Below the pieces are notes generated by a model that saw only the letters and a program-made list of their open reading frames with translations, was not told the origin of the DNA and did not search any database. From NCBI GenBank assembly GCA_002498845.1, contig DAJC01000014.1, forward strand, positions 3,201 to 20,384: DNA of 17,184 nucleotides, read 5' to 3'. The stretch is from Thermoplasmatales archaeon UBA509. Its GTDB lineage: Archaea > Thermoplasmatota > Thermoplasmata > Thermoplasmatales > Thermoplasmataceae. Positions 6,818 to 14,676 of this stretch are shown here, piece after piece (the first letter of the stretch is position 1; the number at the start of each line of letters is the position of its first letter). Both the position numbers and the translations under genes were made by a program.

Positions 6818-8151
6818 TTTGACCCCCTGCTTTTTTCAAGTTCCTCTTCAATTCTTTCCTGCCTGAGCACCTTTGCCGCAAAATAGAAGGTGAACGGTAC
6901 AAGAACGAGATAGAAGATTATTATGGCGATACCCAGAGGAACCACCGAAGGAGAGGTATTTGCAGCCTGAGACACGGTCATGACATTGTAGATGATCCAT
7001 GGCTGCCTGCCAACCTCATCTGTCACCCAGCCTGAATCATAAACCACCTCTATGAGAACACCGGCAACCAGCATTCCGTAAAGTGAAAGCCTGCCAGTAA
7101 GGTCTTTTCTCATGACAAGGAGATACATGAGATAGAGGGCGAATAAACCAACAAGCGTCCCCCCGCCCACCATAATGTCAAAGGTAAGATGCACAAAGAG
7201 GGGAGGCCAGAGGCTGGACGGAAACTGGGAGAGCCCCGGAACTGCAGTTTTTGAGTTGAGTGTAAGAAAGGCCAGTATGCTCTGCAGGCCGGGGATGGTG
7301 ATATAGTATTCCAGATGTCCGTTGATCATTATTCCTCCAATCATTTCAGGTGCATTAACAGTTGGGTGAAGATTCAGCTCAATTGCCGCGTATTTGAGGG
7401 GCTGGAATGATATGAGCATTCTTGCATTGGAATCCCCGGTTATGCCTGCCAGAAGAAGGGCAATGAACCCCACAACTGAGGTGAGCATCATTGCTTTCCT
7501 GTAGAAAATTCTGGAATCCTGCGTATGGTTCTTCAGGTAGCTGAATGCCAGATAGGCAAGCAGCAGGAATGATCCTGCAGCAAGCGTTGTGGTTACAACA
7601 TGGGATATTTCCACGAATCCGGAAGGTGCCATGACTGCAGCAAGCGGATTTATGTTGGTGGGCTGTCCGTTAACAAGGGTAAAGCCAGCTGGCGTATTCA
7701 TGAATGCGTTGATCATTGTGATAAAAACCGCGGACATCACTGTTCCTATGGCTACGAAGAGTGAAAGTGCCCAGTGTTTGTACCTGTTCCGGAATGCATC
7801 CCAGTAATAAACGTAGAGAACGAGGCTGATGGTCTCAAGGAAGAAGGCAAATACTTCATAATAGAAGGGAAGAATGTCAACCTTGCCGATGAATACCATG
7901 AAGCTGGGCCAGAGCGCAAAGAGCTCAACAGCCAGAACAGTGCCGCTGGCAGTCCCAACGGCGAAAAAAATGACCAGTGCCTTTGCCAGGCGGCGAGATA
8001 GTGATTCAAAATACACGTCTTTTCTTCTCAGCCCTATGAATTCGGCGGCAGAAACTATGACAGAAAGTGAAATGCTCAGTGTCACAATCAGTATGTGCGC
8101 CCCAAGTGTGTAGCCCATGAGGAACCTGTTGAAATTGATCACTGACACCAT
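6790..8151 (-). CDS. cydA: Cytochrome bd-type oxidase subunit I
   Basis: This is the heme-binding subunit of a terminal quinol oxidase, about 453 residues and nine helices. Numbered from the upstream GTG at 8160, visible landmarks are His22 (GAHILI), AFFLE with Glu109, His187 (EISHVVTT), the quinone-loop pattern K256-x4-E261 (PLKYAAIEL), Met330 (DIMVGGG) and the invariant GRQPW (384-388) preceded by Glu382. These align with the heme b558 ligands His186 and Met393, the Gln-loop Lys252/Glu257 and Glu445 of the E. coli protein. Two departures are discussed in the findings: Asp328 where bacteria have Arg391, and a one-residue-shorter spacing at the Glu99 position. I place the start at the ATG at 8151, 26 nt downstream of a strong TATA box. 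No cydX or cydCD is seen nearby. Confidence 0.93.
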   Translation of the reverse strand: MVSVINFNRFLMGYTLGAHILIVTLSISLSVIVSAAEFIGLRRKDVYFESLSRRLAKALVIFFAVGTASGTVLAVELFALWPSFMVFIGKVDILPFYYEVFAFFLETISLVLYVYYWDAFRNRYKHWALSLFVAIGTVMSAVFITMINAFMNTPAGFTLVNGQPTNINPLAAVMAPSGFVEISHVVTTTLAAGSFLLLAYLAFSYLKNHTQDSRIFYRKAMMLTSVVGFIALLLAGITGDSNARMLISFQPLKYAAIELNLHPTVNAPEMIGGIMINGHLEYYITIPGLQSILAFLTLNSKTAVPGLSQFPSSLWPPLFVHLTFDIMVGGGTLVGLFALYLMYLLVMRKDLTGRLSLYGMLVAGVLIEVVYDSGWVTDEVGRQPWIIYNVMTVSQAANTSPSVVPLGIAIIIFYLVLVPFTFYFAAKVLRQERIEEELEKSRGSKWYRSFIPK

Positions 8152-8170
8152 GATTATCACTCAGTTGATG

Positions 8171-8186
8171 TTTATATATAATATTT
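8171..8186 (-). promoter_or_regulatory. TATA box of the cydAB operon
   Basis: On the minus strand this reads AAATATTATATATAAA, centred about 26 nt before the ATG at 8151. It is the strongest TATA-like element in the window and indicates a leaderless cydA transcript. It sits beside the TGCA repeats at 8191-8210. Confidence 0.6.
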
Positions 8187-8190
8187 CACG

Positions 8191-8210
8191 TGCAAAATTG
8201 TGCAAAAATG
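8191..8210. promoter_or_regulatory. Tandem TGCAAAA element and near-palindrome upstream of cydA
   Basis: The sequence is TGCAAAATTG followed directly by TGCAAAAATG, two 10-nt copies differing at one position. The stretch TGCAAAATTGTGCA (8191-8204) is also a near-perfect dyad, with 12 of 14 positions symmetric. It lies just upstream of the cydA TATA box and between divergent cydA and the ribbon-helix-helix gene, a natural place for an operator. RHH proteins often bind short tandem repeats as dimers of dimers. The link to that protein is inference. Confidence 0.4.
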
Positions 8211-8290
8211 TTCATAAATGCATGATATAAACCCACCGTTAAAAGCACATAGGTGAAGGCAATATTCCTTCATGGCGCTGGAGGCAATCC

Positions 8291-8860
8291 ATGGGTAGAG
8301 TCAACGTAAGCTTGAAGAACGATCTCATAAGGGCCATAGAAGATTACGCCAGCAGAAACGGAAGAACAGTGAGTGCCGTTATTGGGGAAGCAGCCAGCAT
8401 ATTTCTTGAATCTCAAGAATCCGGAATCAGGCCTGAGGATATAATCAGGTCGTTCAGGGTGCTCCTGATCCTTAAGGAGATCGATTCCGTGCCGGTCCCG
8501 TCCACACTGCTTGATGCCATGATCCATTCATCCCTTGAGGCATCTGGTGATAAAATCATTGAAAAGTGGAGGGAGAAGGGGGTAATCATAGGCAACATCC
8601 TGCGGAAATACGCAAAAACGCTTCCGGATTTCGCAAGATTCATAACAGAATACAGGGATCAGATACCCGCAAACGTTTTCAGCATAGAGCTTGAGGGGGA
8701 TGAAGCAACAGTGATAATTTCCGGTGCCGGATACAGCAGGGATGCTGCAAGATGCACAGCGGAAGGCCTTTCCGGCTTTCTTGCATCCTATGGTTACAGA
8801 GCAGACAGCACCGAGTTTTCAGAGGGATTTGTTAAGATAGTGGCAACAAGGATTTCATAG
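8291..8860 (+). CDS. Ribbon-helix-helix regulator with unknown C-terminal domain
   Basis: This 189-residue protein has an N-terminal region of about 45 residues starting MGRVNVSLKNDLIRAIEDYA. It has the strand-helix-helix pattern of a CopG/Arc-type DNA-binding domain, including the G-R-T-V-S-A-V turn. A middle helical part (50-95) follows. The C-terminal part (about 100-189) has alternating strands and helices, ending in a GFVKIVAT strand; I cannot name its family, but a ligand- or redox-sensing domain would fit. Start choice is clear: GGAGG at 8280-8284 lies 6 nt before the ATG. A TATA-like gttaaaag lies near 8238. It diverges from cydAB, so it may regulate the oxidase operon. The next gene follows after 23 nt. 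Confidence 0.8.
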   Translation: MGRVNVSLKNDLIRAIEDYASRNGRTVSAVIGEAASIFLESQESGIRPEDIIRSFRVLLILKEIDSVPVPSTLLDAMIHSSLEASGDKIIEKWREKGVIIGNILRKYAKTLPDFARFITEYRDQIPANVFSIELEGDEATVIISGAGYSRDAARCTAEGLSGFLASYGYRADSTEFSEGFVKIVATRIS

Positions 8861-8883
8861 AAGCGTTGCATAGGTACAGTACA

Positions 8884-9624
8884 ATGTCTGATGGACAGAA
8901 AAACTTCCTCATCATTGGACACAGGGGGTTGCCCGGTTCTGCACCGGAAAACACACTGAAGTCATTCAGGATGGCACTCTCATCAGGAGCTGATGGAGTG
9001 GAACTGGATGTCCAGCTTTCAAAGGATGGCGTACCGGTGGTGTTTCACGATTTCACCATAGGGAGGATGTGCGGTCAGGATACTCCAATATCTGCAATGA
9101 ACTTTGGTGAAATAAGAAACCTGAAGGTTGCAGGTTCCGAACCCATCCCAACCCTCAAGGAAGCCCTTGAATCCCTTTCCGGAAAGGCTGTTTTCGTGGA
9201 ATTGAAAATCTCAGCCACAAGGGATGTTTCCTACAGGAGAAATGTGTGCGGAAGGATCAGGGAAGTTATTGTATCGTCCAAGATGAAGGAGAATGTCATA
9301 ATAACATCATTTGATCATGATGGTCTGCGCCTGTACCGTGAACTTGACAGGCGTCAGCAGATCGGGATCATTTATGACAGGGAATCAATGGCATTCTATG
9401 TTGAACGAGGAATGGATCCAGAATCAATAATAGATTCATACAGCATACTTATTCCTGATTATACATACCACGCTGCGGATGATATCAGACTCCTTTCCGA
9501 GCATGGTAAGAAAATCTTTCCATGGACTGTAAACGATCCTGGAATTGCGAAGGTCATGAAGGAAGCAGGGTGTTACGGCATCATAACAGATTTTGCTGAC
9601 AGGATGCTGCTCCTTCAGGACTAA
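8884..9624 (+). CDS. Glycerophosphodiester phosphodiesterase (GDPD family)
   Basis: The protein has about 246 residues from the ATG at 8884. GDPD enzymes hydrolyse glycerophosphodiesters to glycerol phosphate and an alcohol in a TIM barrel. Numbered from this start, catalytic motifs visible are HRG (13-15) with ENT (22-24), ELD (40-42) and HD (55-56), the standard metal-binding Glu/Asp and the two catalytic His. Later strands include VFVELK, IITSFDHD and PWTVND, all typical of the family. There is no signal peptide, so it acts in the cytosol, perhaps on archaeal ether-lipid headgroup breakdown products. A TTG at 8866 would extend it by six residues, but the family alignment does not need this. 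It follows the RHH gene by 23 nt, which suggests an operon. Confidence 0.92.
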   Translation: MSDGQKNFLIIGHRGLPGSAPENTLKSFRMALSSGADGVELDVQLSKDGVPVVFHDFTIGRMCGQDTPISAMNFGEIRNLKVAGSEPIPTLKEALESLSGKAVFVELKISATRDVSYRRNVCGRIREVIVSSKMKENVIITSFDHDGLRLYRELDRRQQIGIIYDRESMAFYVERGMDPESIIDSYSILIPDYTYHAADDIRLLSEHGKKIFPWTVNDPGIAKVMKEAGCYGIITDFADRMLLLQD

Positions 9625-9634
9625 CAGTTAAGCT

Positions 9635-9662
9635 GTAACCATTTTGTACTCAGTGAGGTTAC
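9635..9662. repeat. Short inverted repeat GTAACC/GGTTAC before the radical SAM gene
   Basis: GTAACC (9635-9640) and GGTTAC (9657-9662) are perfect reverse complements with a 16-nt spacer, in the 45-nt gap before the ATG at 9670. A GAGGTT (9655-9660) inside the right arm could be the ribosome binding site, so pairing of the arms would mask it. It could be an operator or a weak structure in the leader; it may also be chance. Confidence 0.3.
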
Positions 9663-9669
9663 ATATCTT

Positions 9670-11352
9670 ATGAATACCGACATTGCCTTTATTCATGCCC
9701 CAAGCATCTATGATTTCAGGAAACGCAACCTCAAGGAGGGGCCCATAGGCGATGTGGTGCCATCCACTCCCGTTTTTGAAATGTATCCTGTTGGTTTCAT
9801 AAGCATGCTGAATTATGCAATATCGCAGGGCTTCAACGGAAGGATTTCCAATCTTGCGGTTCTGATGCTCTCTGATGACAGGTTCGACGCGGAGAAGTAC
9901 ATCAAGAACATTGATGCTGCAATTTATGGGATTGATCTTCACTGGCTTCCTCACGTGCATGGCGCCTTCAATATAGCAAGGATTGTAAAGAAGCTGCATC
10001 CCGACAGGAAGGTTCTTCTGGGCGGGTTCTCATCATCGTATTTCGCAGATGATATAATGCAGAGCAATGAGGCAGTTGATTTCATACTGGCTGGAGATTT
10101 TGTTGAGAAGCAGCTCATAAGCCTCCTGGATGCGGTTGAGAAAGGTTCCAGCCTTGAAAATGTTCCGAACCTGCTGTACAGGGACGGAGGAAAAATAAGA
10201 AGAAACCCTCCATTGAAGGACGATAATCCCACTGCTGAGGTTTTCATAAATTATAAGGTCCTTGTCAGGAACTCCATCAAATACCATGATATCCGGGGGC
10301 ATCTGCCATATTATGCATGGATAAAGAACCCCGTTGCAATGACTCTGATTCAGAGGGGATGCCAGTATAACTGCGGTTTCTGCGGCGGATCAAATTTTGC
10401 TTACAAGAACCGATATTTTCCTACCTCTCCGGTGAAGAGGTCTCCTGAAAGGATTGCAGAAGAACTGGAATCTGTGAAGGAGACCATAAACTCTCCTGTT
10501 TTCATAGCAGGAGATATAAACCAGACCGGTGAAAAATACTACAGGGAGCTTTTCTCGGAATTCAACTCAAGAGGACTGGACATGCCTCTGCTCACCGAAT
10601 ATTTTGTTCCACCTGGAAGGGAATATTTCCAGTATCTTTCCAGTAAAATCAAAGATTTCTCGTGCGAGATATCTCCTGATTCTTCAGACATGAAAATTAG
10701 AAATGCCACTGGAAGATTTTACTCCAATGAGGAACTGGAGAAATCAATAGCTCTTGCCAGGGAGTACGGCTCCAAGAAGTTTGATGTCTACTTTTCCATA
10801 GGCCTGCCAAACCAGACACTGGTGGACGTAATGAAGGATGCATCATATTCCGAACACCTCTCCAGTGATTACGGCAATGCAGAAATGCCAGTATATGGTT
10901 TTATTTCTCCACTGGCTCCATTTCTTGATCCAGGATCGTTGTTTTACGAAATGCCTGAGAAATACGGATTTACAATATTCGCCAGAAAAATCATGGATTA
11001 CTACAACCTTCTGGACAGGGGAAAGTCATGGGACGATTTCCTGAACTATGAAACAAAGTGGATGTCGAAGGCAGAAATGGTCAAGGCTACATACCTTTCC
11101 GGCATAAAAATGGTGGAGGTCGGAAGCAGGCTCGGGTATATTGAATATGGTGAGAAGAACAGAATAATAAACAACATAATGAGCTACATGAACGGCGAGG
11201 ATTACACGCCTCACGAGGACAAGAGCCACCACCTTACATACCTGGTCAAGGAGATAGACTGGTCCCGGAAACATGGCATTACCGGGGTATCCTCGTTGGT
11301 GTTCATCTACTCAATCTACGAAAGAATGAGAAGGGCAGTGTACGGGATGTGA
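9670..11352 (+). CDS. B12-binding/radical SAM domain protein, Ta0216-like
   Basis: This 560-residue protein has an N-terminal Rossmann-like cobalamin-binding domain (about 1-165, with the LLGGFSSSYFADDI turn and DFILAGD strand) and a radical SAM core. Its 4Fe-4S-binding Cys triad is C231-x3-C235-x2-C238 within RGCQYNCGFCGG. A Ser/Asn-rich barrel and a long C-terminal part with an EKYGFTIFARKIMDYYNL helix follow. The architecture and length resemble the archaeal group I recall as the Ta0216 family of B12/radical SAM proteins, of unknown reaction. Such enzymes carry out methylations or ring rearrangements on lipids, tetrapyrroles or other small molecules. A DxHxxG cobalamin-His motif is not obvious, so base-off B12 binding is uncertain. 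The start is an ATG with GAGGT 9-10 nt upstream. It lies behind the GDPD gene. Confidence 0.88.
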   Translation: MNTDIAFIHAPSIYDFRKRNLKEGPIGDVVPSTPVFEMYPVGFISMLNYAISQGFNGRISNLAVLMLSDDRFDAEKYIKNIDAAIYGIDLHWLPHVHGAFNIARIVKKLHPDRKVLLGGFSSSYFADDIMQSNEAVDFILAGDFVEKQLISLLDAVEKGSSLENVPNLLYRDGGKIRRNPPLKDDNPTAEVFINYKVLVRNSIKYHDIRGHLPYYAWIKNPVAMTLIQRGCQYNCGFCGGSNFAYKNRYFPTSPVKRSPERIAEELESVKETINSPVFIAGDINQTGEKYYRELFSEFNSRGLDMPLLTEYFVPPGREYFQYLSSKIKDFSCEISPDSSDMKIRNATGRFYSNEELEKSIALAREYGSKKFDVYFSIGLPNQTLVDVMKDASYSEHLSSDYGNAEMPVYGFISPLAPFLDPGSLFYEMPEKYGFTIFARKIMDYYNLLDRGKSWDDFLNYETKWMSKAEMVKATYLSGIKMVEVGSRLGYIEYGEKNRIINNIMSYMNGEDYTPHEDKSHHLTYLVKEIDWSRKHGITGVSSLVFIYSIYERMRRAVYGM

Positions 11353-11370
11353 CTCATATTGCAGGGTAAT

Positions 11371-11379
11371 AATTTATAA
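11371..11379 (+). promoter_or_regulatory. TATA-like box for the uspA-type gene
   Basis: AATTTATAA lies about 68 nt before the ATG at 11443, predicting a start site near 11401-11404 and a leader of roughly 40 nt. The gene also has a GGTGG ribosome binding site at 11433-11437, so it is not leaderless. Confidence 0.45.
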
Positions 11380-11442
11380 CCACATAAGTCATAAAAACAT
11401 GGACTGATTTGAAAAAACCATAATGGTTCACTGGTGGTAAAT

Positions 11443-11898
11443 ATGGATATGAAGCAAAAAATAAAGAGCATCATATGCGCAGTTGATTTTTCTGAGGAAT
11501 CCATGAAGGCAGTTGAATTTGCAGCGTCTCTGGTGGGTCAGAACAGTGAGGCAACGCTATACCTGCTCAACGTGGTCAAGCCAGTGTACGCTCCAATTGG
11601 TGATTCTGCTGGAGCAGCGGAAATACTGATGGAACAGAATGATGCAATTGTCAAGGAATCAAAGGAGAGAATTGAGGAGATCGCAAAGACCCTCAGGAAC
11701 AACGGCCTGGATAAGGTTCATGGTATCGTGAGAACTGGTGAGCCTGTTTCATCAATACTCAACACAATAAAGGAGTTCAAAGGGGACCTCATAGTCATGG
11801 GAAACAGGAAGCACGGATTCCGCAAGGGCATATTATTTGGATCAGTGTCCGAACGGGTTTCTGCTGATTCTCCAGTTTCGGTACTCATAGTGAGATAA
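11443..11898 (+). CDS. Universal stress protein, UspA-like
   Basis: This 151-residue single Usp domain has the N-terminal strand IKSIICAVDFSEES with Asp15, the hydrophobic strand ATLYLLNVV, and the C-terminal ATP-loop region MGNRKHGFRKGILFGSVSE. In ATP-binding members the loop is G-x2-G-x9-G-S/T. Here the first Gly (120) and the final Gly-Ser (133-134) keep the right spacing, but the second Gly is Lys123 and a Gly sits two residues later, so nucleotide binding may be altered. ATG at 11443 is chosen because GGTGG lies 5-6 nt upstream; a GTG at 11434 is the alternative. It is a cytosolic, stress-responsive dimer by family knowledge. A hairpin and T-rich stretch follow the gene. Confidence 0.9.
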   Translation: MDMKQKIKSIICAVDFSEESMKAVEFAASLVGQNSEATLYLLNVVKPVYAPIGDSAGAAEILMEQNDAIVKESKERIEEIAKTLRNNGLDKVHGIVRTGEPVSSILNTIKEFKGDLIVMGNRKHGFRKGILFGSVSERVSADSPVSVLIVR

Positions 11899-11906
11899 GA
11901 CACCGG

Positions 11907-11943
11907 GGAAGAAGGATCTTTTCCATTGCCTTTCTCATTTTTC
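11907..11943 (+). terminator. Candidate terminator after the uspA-type gene
   Basis: GGAAGAAGGATCTTTTCC (11907-11924) can fold into a seven-pair stem with one bulge (GGAA/TTCC and AAG/CTT around GAT). It is followed by the T-rich tttctcatttttc at 11931-11943. It sits in the convergent gap between this gene and the proton ATPase. Archaeal termination mainly needs T-rich tracts, which are present here on the plus strand. Confidence 0.4.
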
Positions 11944-12017
11944 AGTTGCTGAGTTCATAGGTATGGATTCATGCTTTCCCGGCAGCATCCTATCACCCGG
12001 TCGTGGAACGCAACAGT

Positions 12018-14390
12018 TCATATGCTGAAGTGACGGAAAATTACATTCTTTCCCAGGTCGATGAAAGCCATGGCCACAAAGGTCAGGAGCAGCACAAGAA
12101 GCACATCCATCAGAGGTATTGGCGTGACAAGTATGCCAAGCCATGAAATAAGGGATATTGCCACTATGTCTGCTGCGGATGCAGTCAACAGCCACCTGCT
12201 TGGTCTTGAATCCCAGAATCTCCTCCTGGACCTCACCATGTATACAGTGAACTGCCCGGAAAATACCAGCATGTCAAATATGAATGTATGTATCTGGCTC
12301 ACGTTCAATCCAAGCAGGAGTCCGATTTCCAGTATGGCAAATGATTCCACAAGTATGAGTATGGCAAGGCTCATGGACGATCCCACCAGTGATCTAACAT
12401 TCCACTTCTCAGGATTTCTGGAATAGCTCACGTTGTCCGTGGCTATTGACATGGTGACAAAATCATTTGCGAAGAGCAGCAGTATGACATCAAATGGAGT
12501 TGTAACAAAGAAGCGGTAGATAAAGAATGATGTTGTGAGGAACAGCGCCACCTGGATTGTTTTTATTATCTTGTTGAGGGTGTATGTCAGCATTCTCTGA
12601 AAAATCTTCCTGCCATCCTCCACCGCACTAACGATATCCGAAATTCCTTCGTGAGTCAAGACAATACTGGCGGAGGCTTTGGCCACGTCAGTGGCGGATG
12701 CAACGGCTATTCCCACTTCCGCCTGTTTAAGGGCCGGCGCATCGTTAACGCCATCGCCGGTCATGCCTGAAATATGCCCCTCCTTCTGCAGCATGGTCAC
12801 TATGGTGAACTTATCTTCAGGGAAGACTTCAGCAAAGGAATCGCAGTCATCGATATTCACGGTTCCAGCCTTAATATCAGCCATTCTGCATATTCTCTCT
12901 CCTATTCCCACCTCCCTGGCTATTTCCATGGCAATTGGCGTCGAATCTCCCGTCACCATTCTGGCTTTCACTCCAAGATCCTTGAGCTGCCCAACAAGTT
13001 TGGCAGAATCTGGCCTTGGTGGATCATGTAGCGGTATTATGCCGCAGAACTTCCATTCATCACCATTCATGAGGGCAACACCAAGCGACCTGTAACCCTT
13101 CAGTGACAGATCCCTGACCTTTGACATGACCTCTTCAGGATCATGATTGTGACACAGCTGTGCAATCATCTGTGGGGCGCCCTTTGTCACCGTTACTGTT
13201 TGTCCGTTGATCTGGACAGTAGCTTCAGTACGTTTCAGGGCCGGGCTGAAAGGGGTGAACTTTACTCTGGTTACCGGTCCTGTATCTATTCCGTTTGCCT
13301 TTCCATAGGCCAGTATTGCCATGTCTATGGAATCCAGGCTGGCTTCGTCAGAGGCCAGCATTGCATACCTGATGAGGTCACCGGAATCGCATCCTACGGG
13401 GATAGGATCAACAACGGAAATCCTGTTCTGTGTCAGGGTGCCGGTCTTGTCAAAGCATATGGCATCCATGGATGCGGCATCCTCCACTGCGCTCAGCCTT
13501 GTAACCAGGGCACCCTTCCTGGAAAGATCAACTGCGCCGTATGCTGTTGCAATGGTGAAGGTTGCAGGCAGGGCAACTGGAATGGATGCAATCAGAACGA
13601 CCAGTGAGAAGGGCAGAGCCTCCAGGATTGATACGCCATATAAAATGGCGAAAGCTATAAGGGCTATGACAAGAGCAGCATCTATTGCTGCCAGGTATTT
13701 CACTATTGAAAGTATCAGTGACTCAAGATGTGAACCGGCCTTTGCCCTGTTAACAAGTTCAGTTGTTTTTCCATAGAATGTGTTGCTTCCAGTCGCCACC
13801 ACGACGCCTGTTGCCTCCCCACCCTTGGCAACTGTCCCGGAATATATTCTTCCATCCTTCCCTTTTCGTACTGGCTCAGATTCACCTGTAAGGGCAGACT
13901 GGTCTGAAAGAACTTCCCCGGAGATTATCTTGATATCAGCAGGAACTATGTCACCCATTCTTACATGCACTATGTCACCGGGAACCAGCTCTGCTGCGGG
14001 AATGAGGTTCCATTTTCCGTCCCTCACTGCTCTGGCTGAGACGTTAACTCTTTCAGTTAGCATCTCCACAGCATCGTCTGCCTTCGATTCCTGGAAATAG
14101 CTTATGATGCTGTTGAATATGAGCAACGCGACTATTATATAGGTATCAAGCTGCTTTCCTATAAGATAAGTGAAAACTGCCGTAATTTCCAGCATCCATG
14201 GAACGGGAGCCCAGAATTTACGGAGCAGCTTCATGACGCCGCTCTCCTTTTTTTCCTCGATTATGTTTCGGCCGTAGGTTTTCCGGCGTTCAATGGCATC
14301 ATTTGTGGTTAAACCTGCCTCAGTTGACTTGAGAACTTTAAGGCTTTCAGCAGCGGAGATGCTGTCAAAACTGTCAGGCAACTTTCTCAT
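12018..14390 (-). CDS. Plasma-membrane-type proton P-ATPase (P3A)
   Basis: This 790-residue P-type ATPase is similar in length to archaeal PMA homologues. It has the cation-ATPase N-domain start, TGES (168-171, actuator), PVALP (271-275, helix M4), DKTGTLT (314-320, phosphorylated Asp314), KGAP (403-406, nucleotide site) and TGDGVND (544-550). Subfamily signs point to H+: Asn93 in the LIFNSIISYFQES helix M2 matches Asn106 of plant AHA2, Asp643 in LFANDFVTM (M6) matches Asp684, and Lys610 in M5 falls at the Arg655 position. The plant autoinhibitory C-terminal tail is missing. It would pump protons out at the cost of ATP, supporting cytosolic pH in acid. The start is the ATG at 14390; an AT-rich element near 14455-14467 may be its TATA box. 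Confidence 0.94.
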   Translation of the reverse strand: MRKLPDSFDSISAAESLKVLKSTEAGLTTNDAIERRKTYGRNIIEEKKESGVMKLLRKFWAPVPWMLEITAVFTYLIGKQLDTYIIVALLIFNSIISYFQESKADDAVEMLTERVNVSARAVRDGKWNLIPAAELVPGDIVHVRMGDIVPADIKIISGEVLSDQSALTGESEPVRKGKDGRIYSGTVAKGGEATGVVVATGSNTFYGKTTELVNRAKAGSHLESLILSIVKYLAAIDAALVIALIAFAILYGVSILEALPFSLVVLIASIPVALPATFTIATAYGAVDLSRKGALVTRLSAVEDAASMDAICFDKTGTLTQNRISVVDPIPVGCDSGDLIRYAMLASDEASLDSIDMAILAYGKANGIDTGPVTRVKFTPFSPALKRTEATVQINGQTVTVTKGAPQMIAQLCHNHDPEEVMSKVRDLSLKGYRSLGVALMNGDEWKFCGIIPLHDPPRPDSAKLVGQLKDLGVKARMVTGDSTPIAMEIAREVGIGERICRMADIKAGTVNIDDCDSFAEVFPEDKFTIVTMLQKEGHISGMTGDGVNDAPALKQAEVGIAVASATDVAKASASIVLTHEGISDIVSAVEDGRKIFQRMLTYTLNKIIKTIQVALFLTTSFFIYRFFVTTPFDVILLLFANDFVTMSIATDNVSYSRNPEKWNVRSLVGSSMSLAILILVESFAILEIGLLLGLNVSQIHTFIFDMLVFSGQFTVYMVRSRRRFWDSRPSRWLLTASAADIVAISLISWLGILVTPIPLMDVLLVLLLTFVAMAFIDLGKNVIFRHFSI

Positions 14391-14676
14391 CCCCAGACTT
14401 CGCGGTGAATTCTGTTTGAATTACGTGATGGGAAACGATGCAGCAGAATCCGGTCACTTTTTTTAATAGAAATATGAAGTCCAGAGAACATAATTTTGAA
14501 TTGCGGGAATATTATTAAATCTGTACTTTCCTCAAAGTATAAGCTCTGTGACAGATATAAGATACCTGACATCGAATTTCGTCTTTCTCAGTATGGATTC
14601 ATATAGATAAATGAAGTATCTTACATCTCAGGTTAATTGTTTAATTCGTAAGGTAAGATTTTATGTTGGTGATAAA
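14391..14676. other. Divergent intergenic region between the ATPase and DUF981-like genes
   Basis: This gap of nearly 290 nt holds likely promoters in both directions and no convincing gene. A tract reading CTATTAAAAAAAG on the minus strand (around 14457-14469) may serve the ATPase, giving a leader of about 45 nt. A gtttaatt near 14639-14646 may serve the plus-strand gene. It also contains a small perfect hairpin, TACTTT-cctc-AAAGTA (14524-14539), and an 8-bp inverted repeat TAAGATAC/GTATCTTA (14558-14565 and 14616-14623). These could be operator sites. Confidence 0.35.

Noticed and set aside
9628..9999. 123-codon minus-strand frame at the start of the radical SAM gene
   Set aside because: The plus-strand B12/radical SAM frame covers it in full with supported motifs and start.
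14611..14676. 22-residue N-terminal extension of the DUF981-like protein
   Set aside because: No ribosome binding site at the longer start; the GGTGAT and family-like N-terminus both support 14677.
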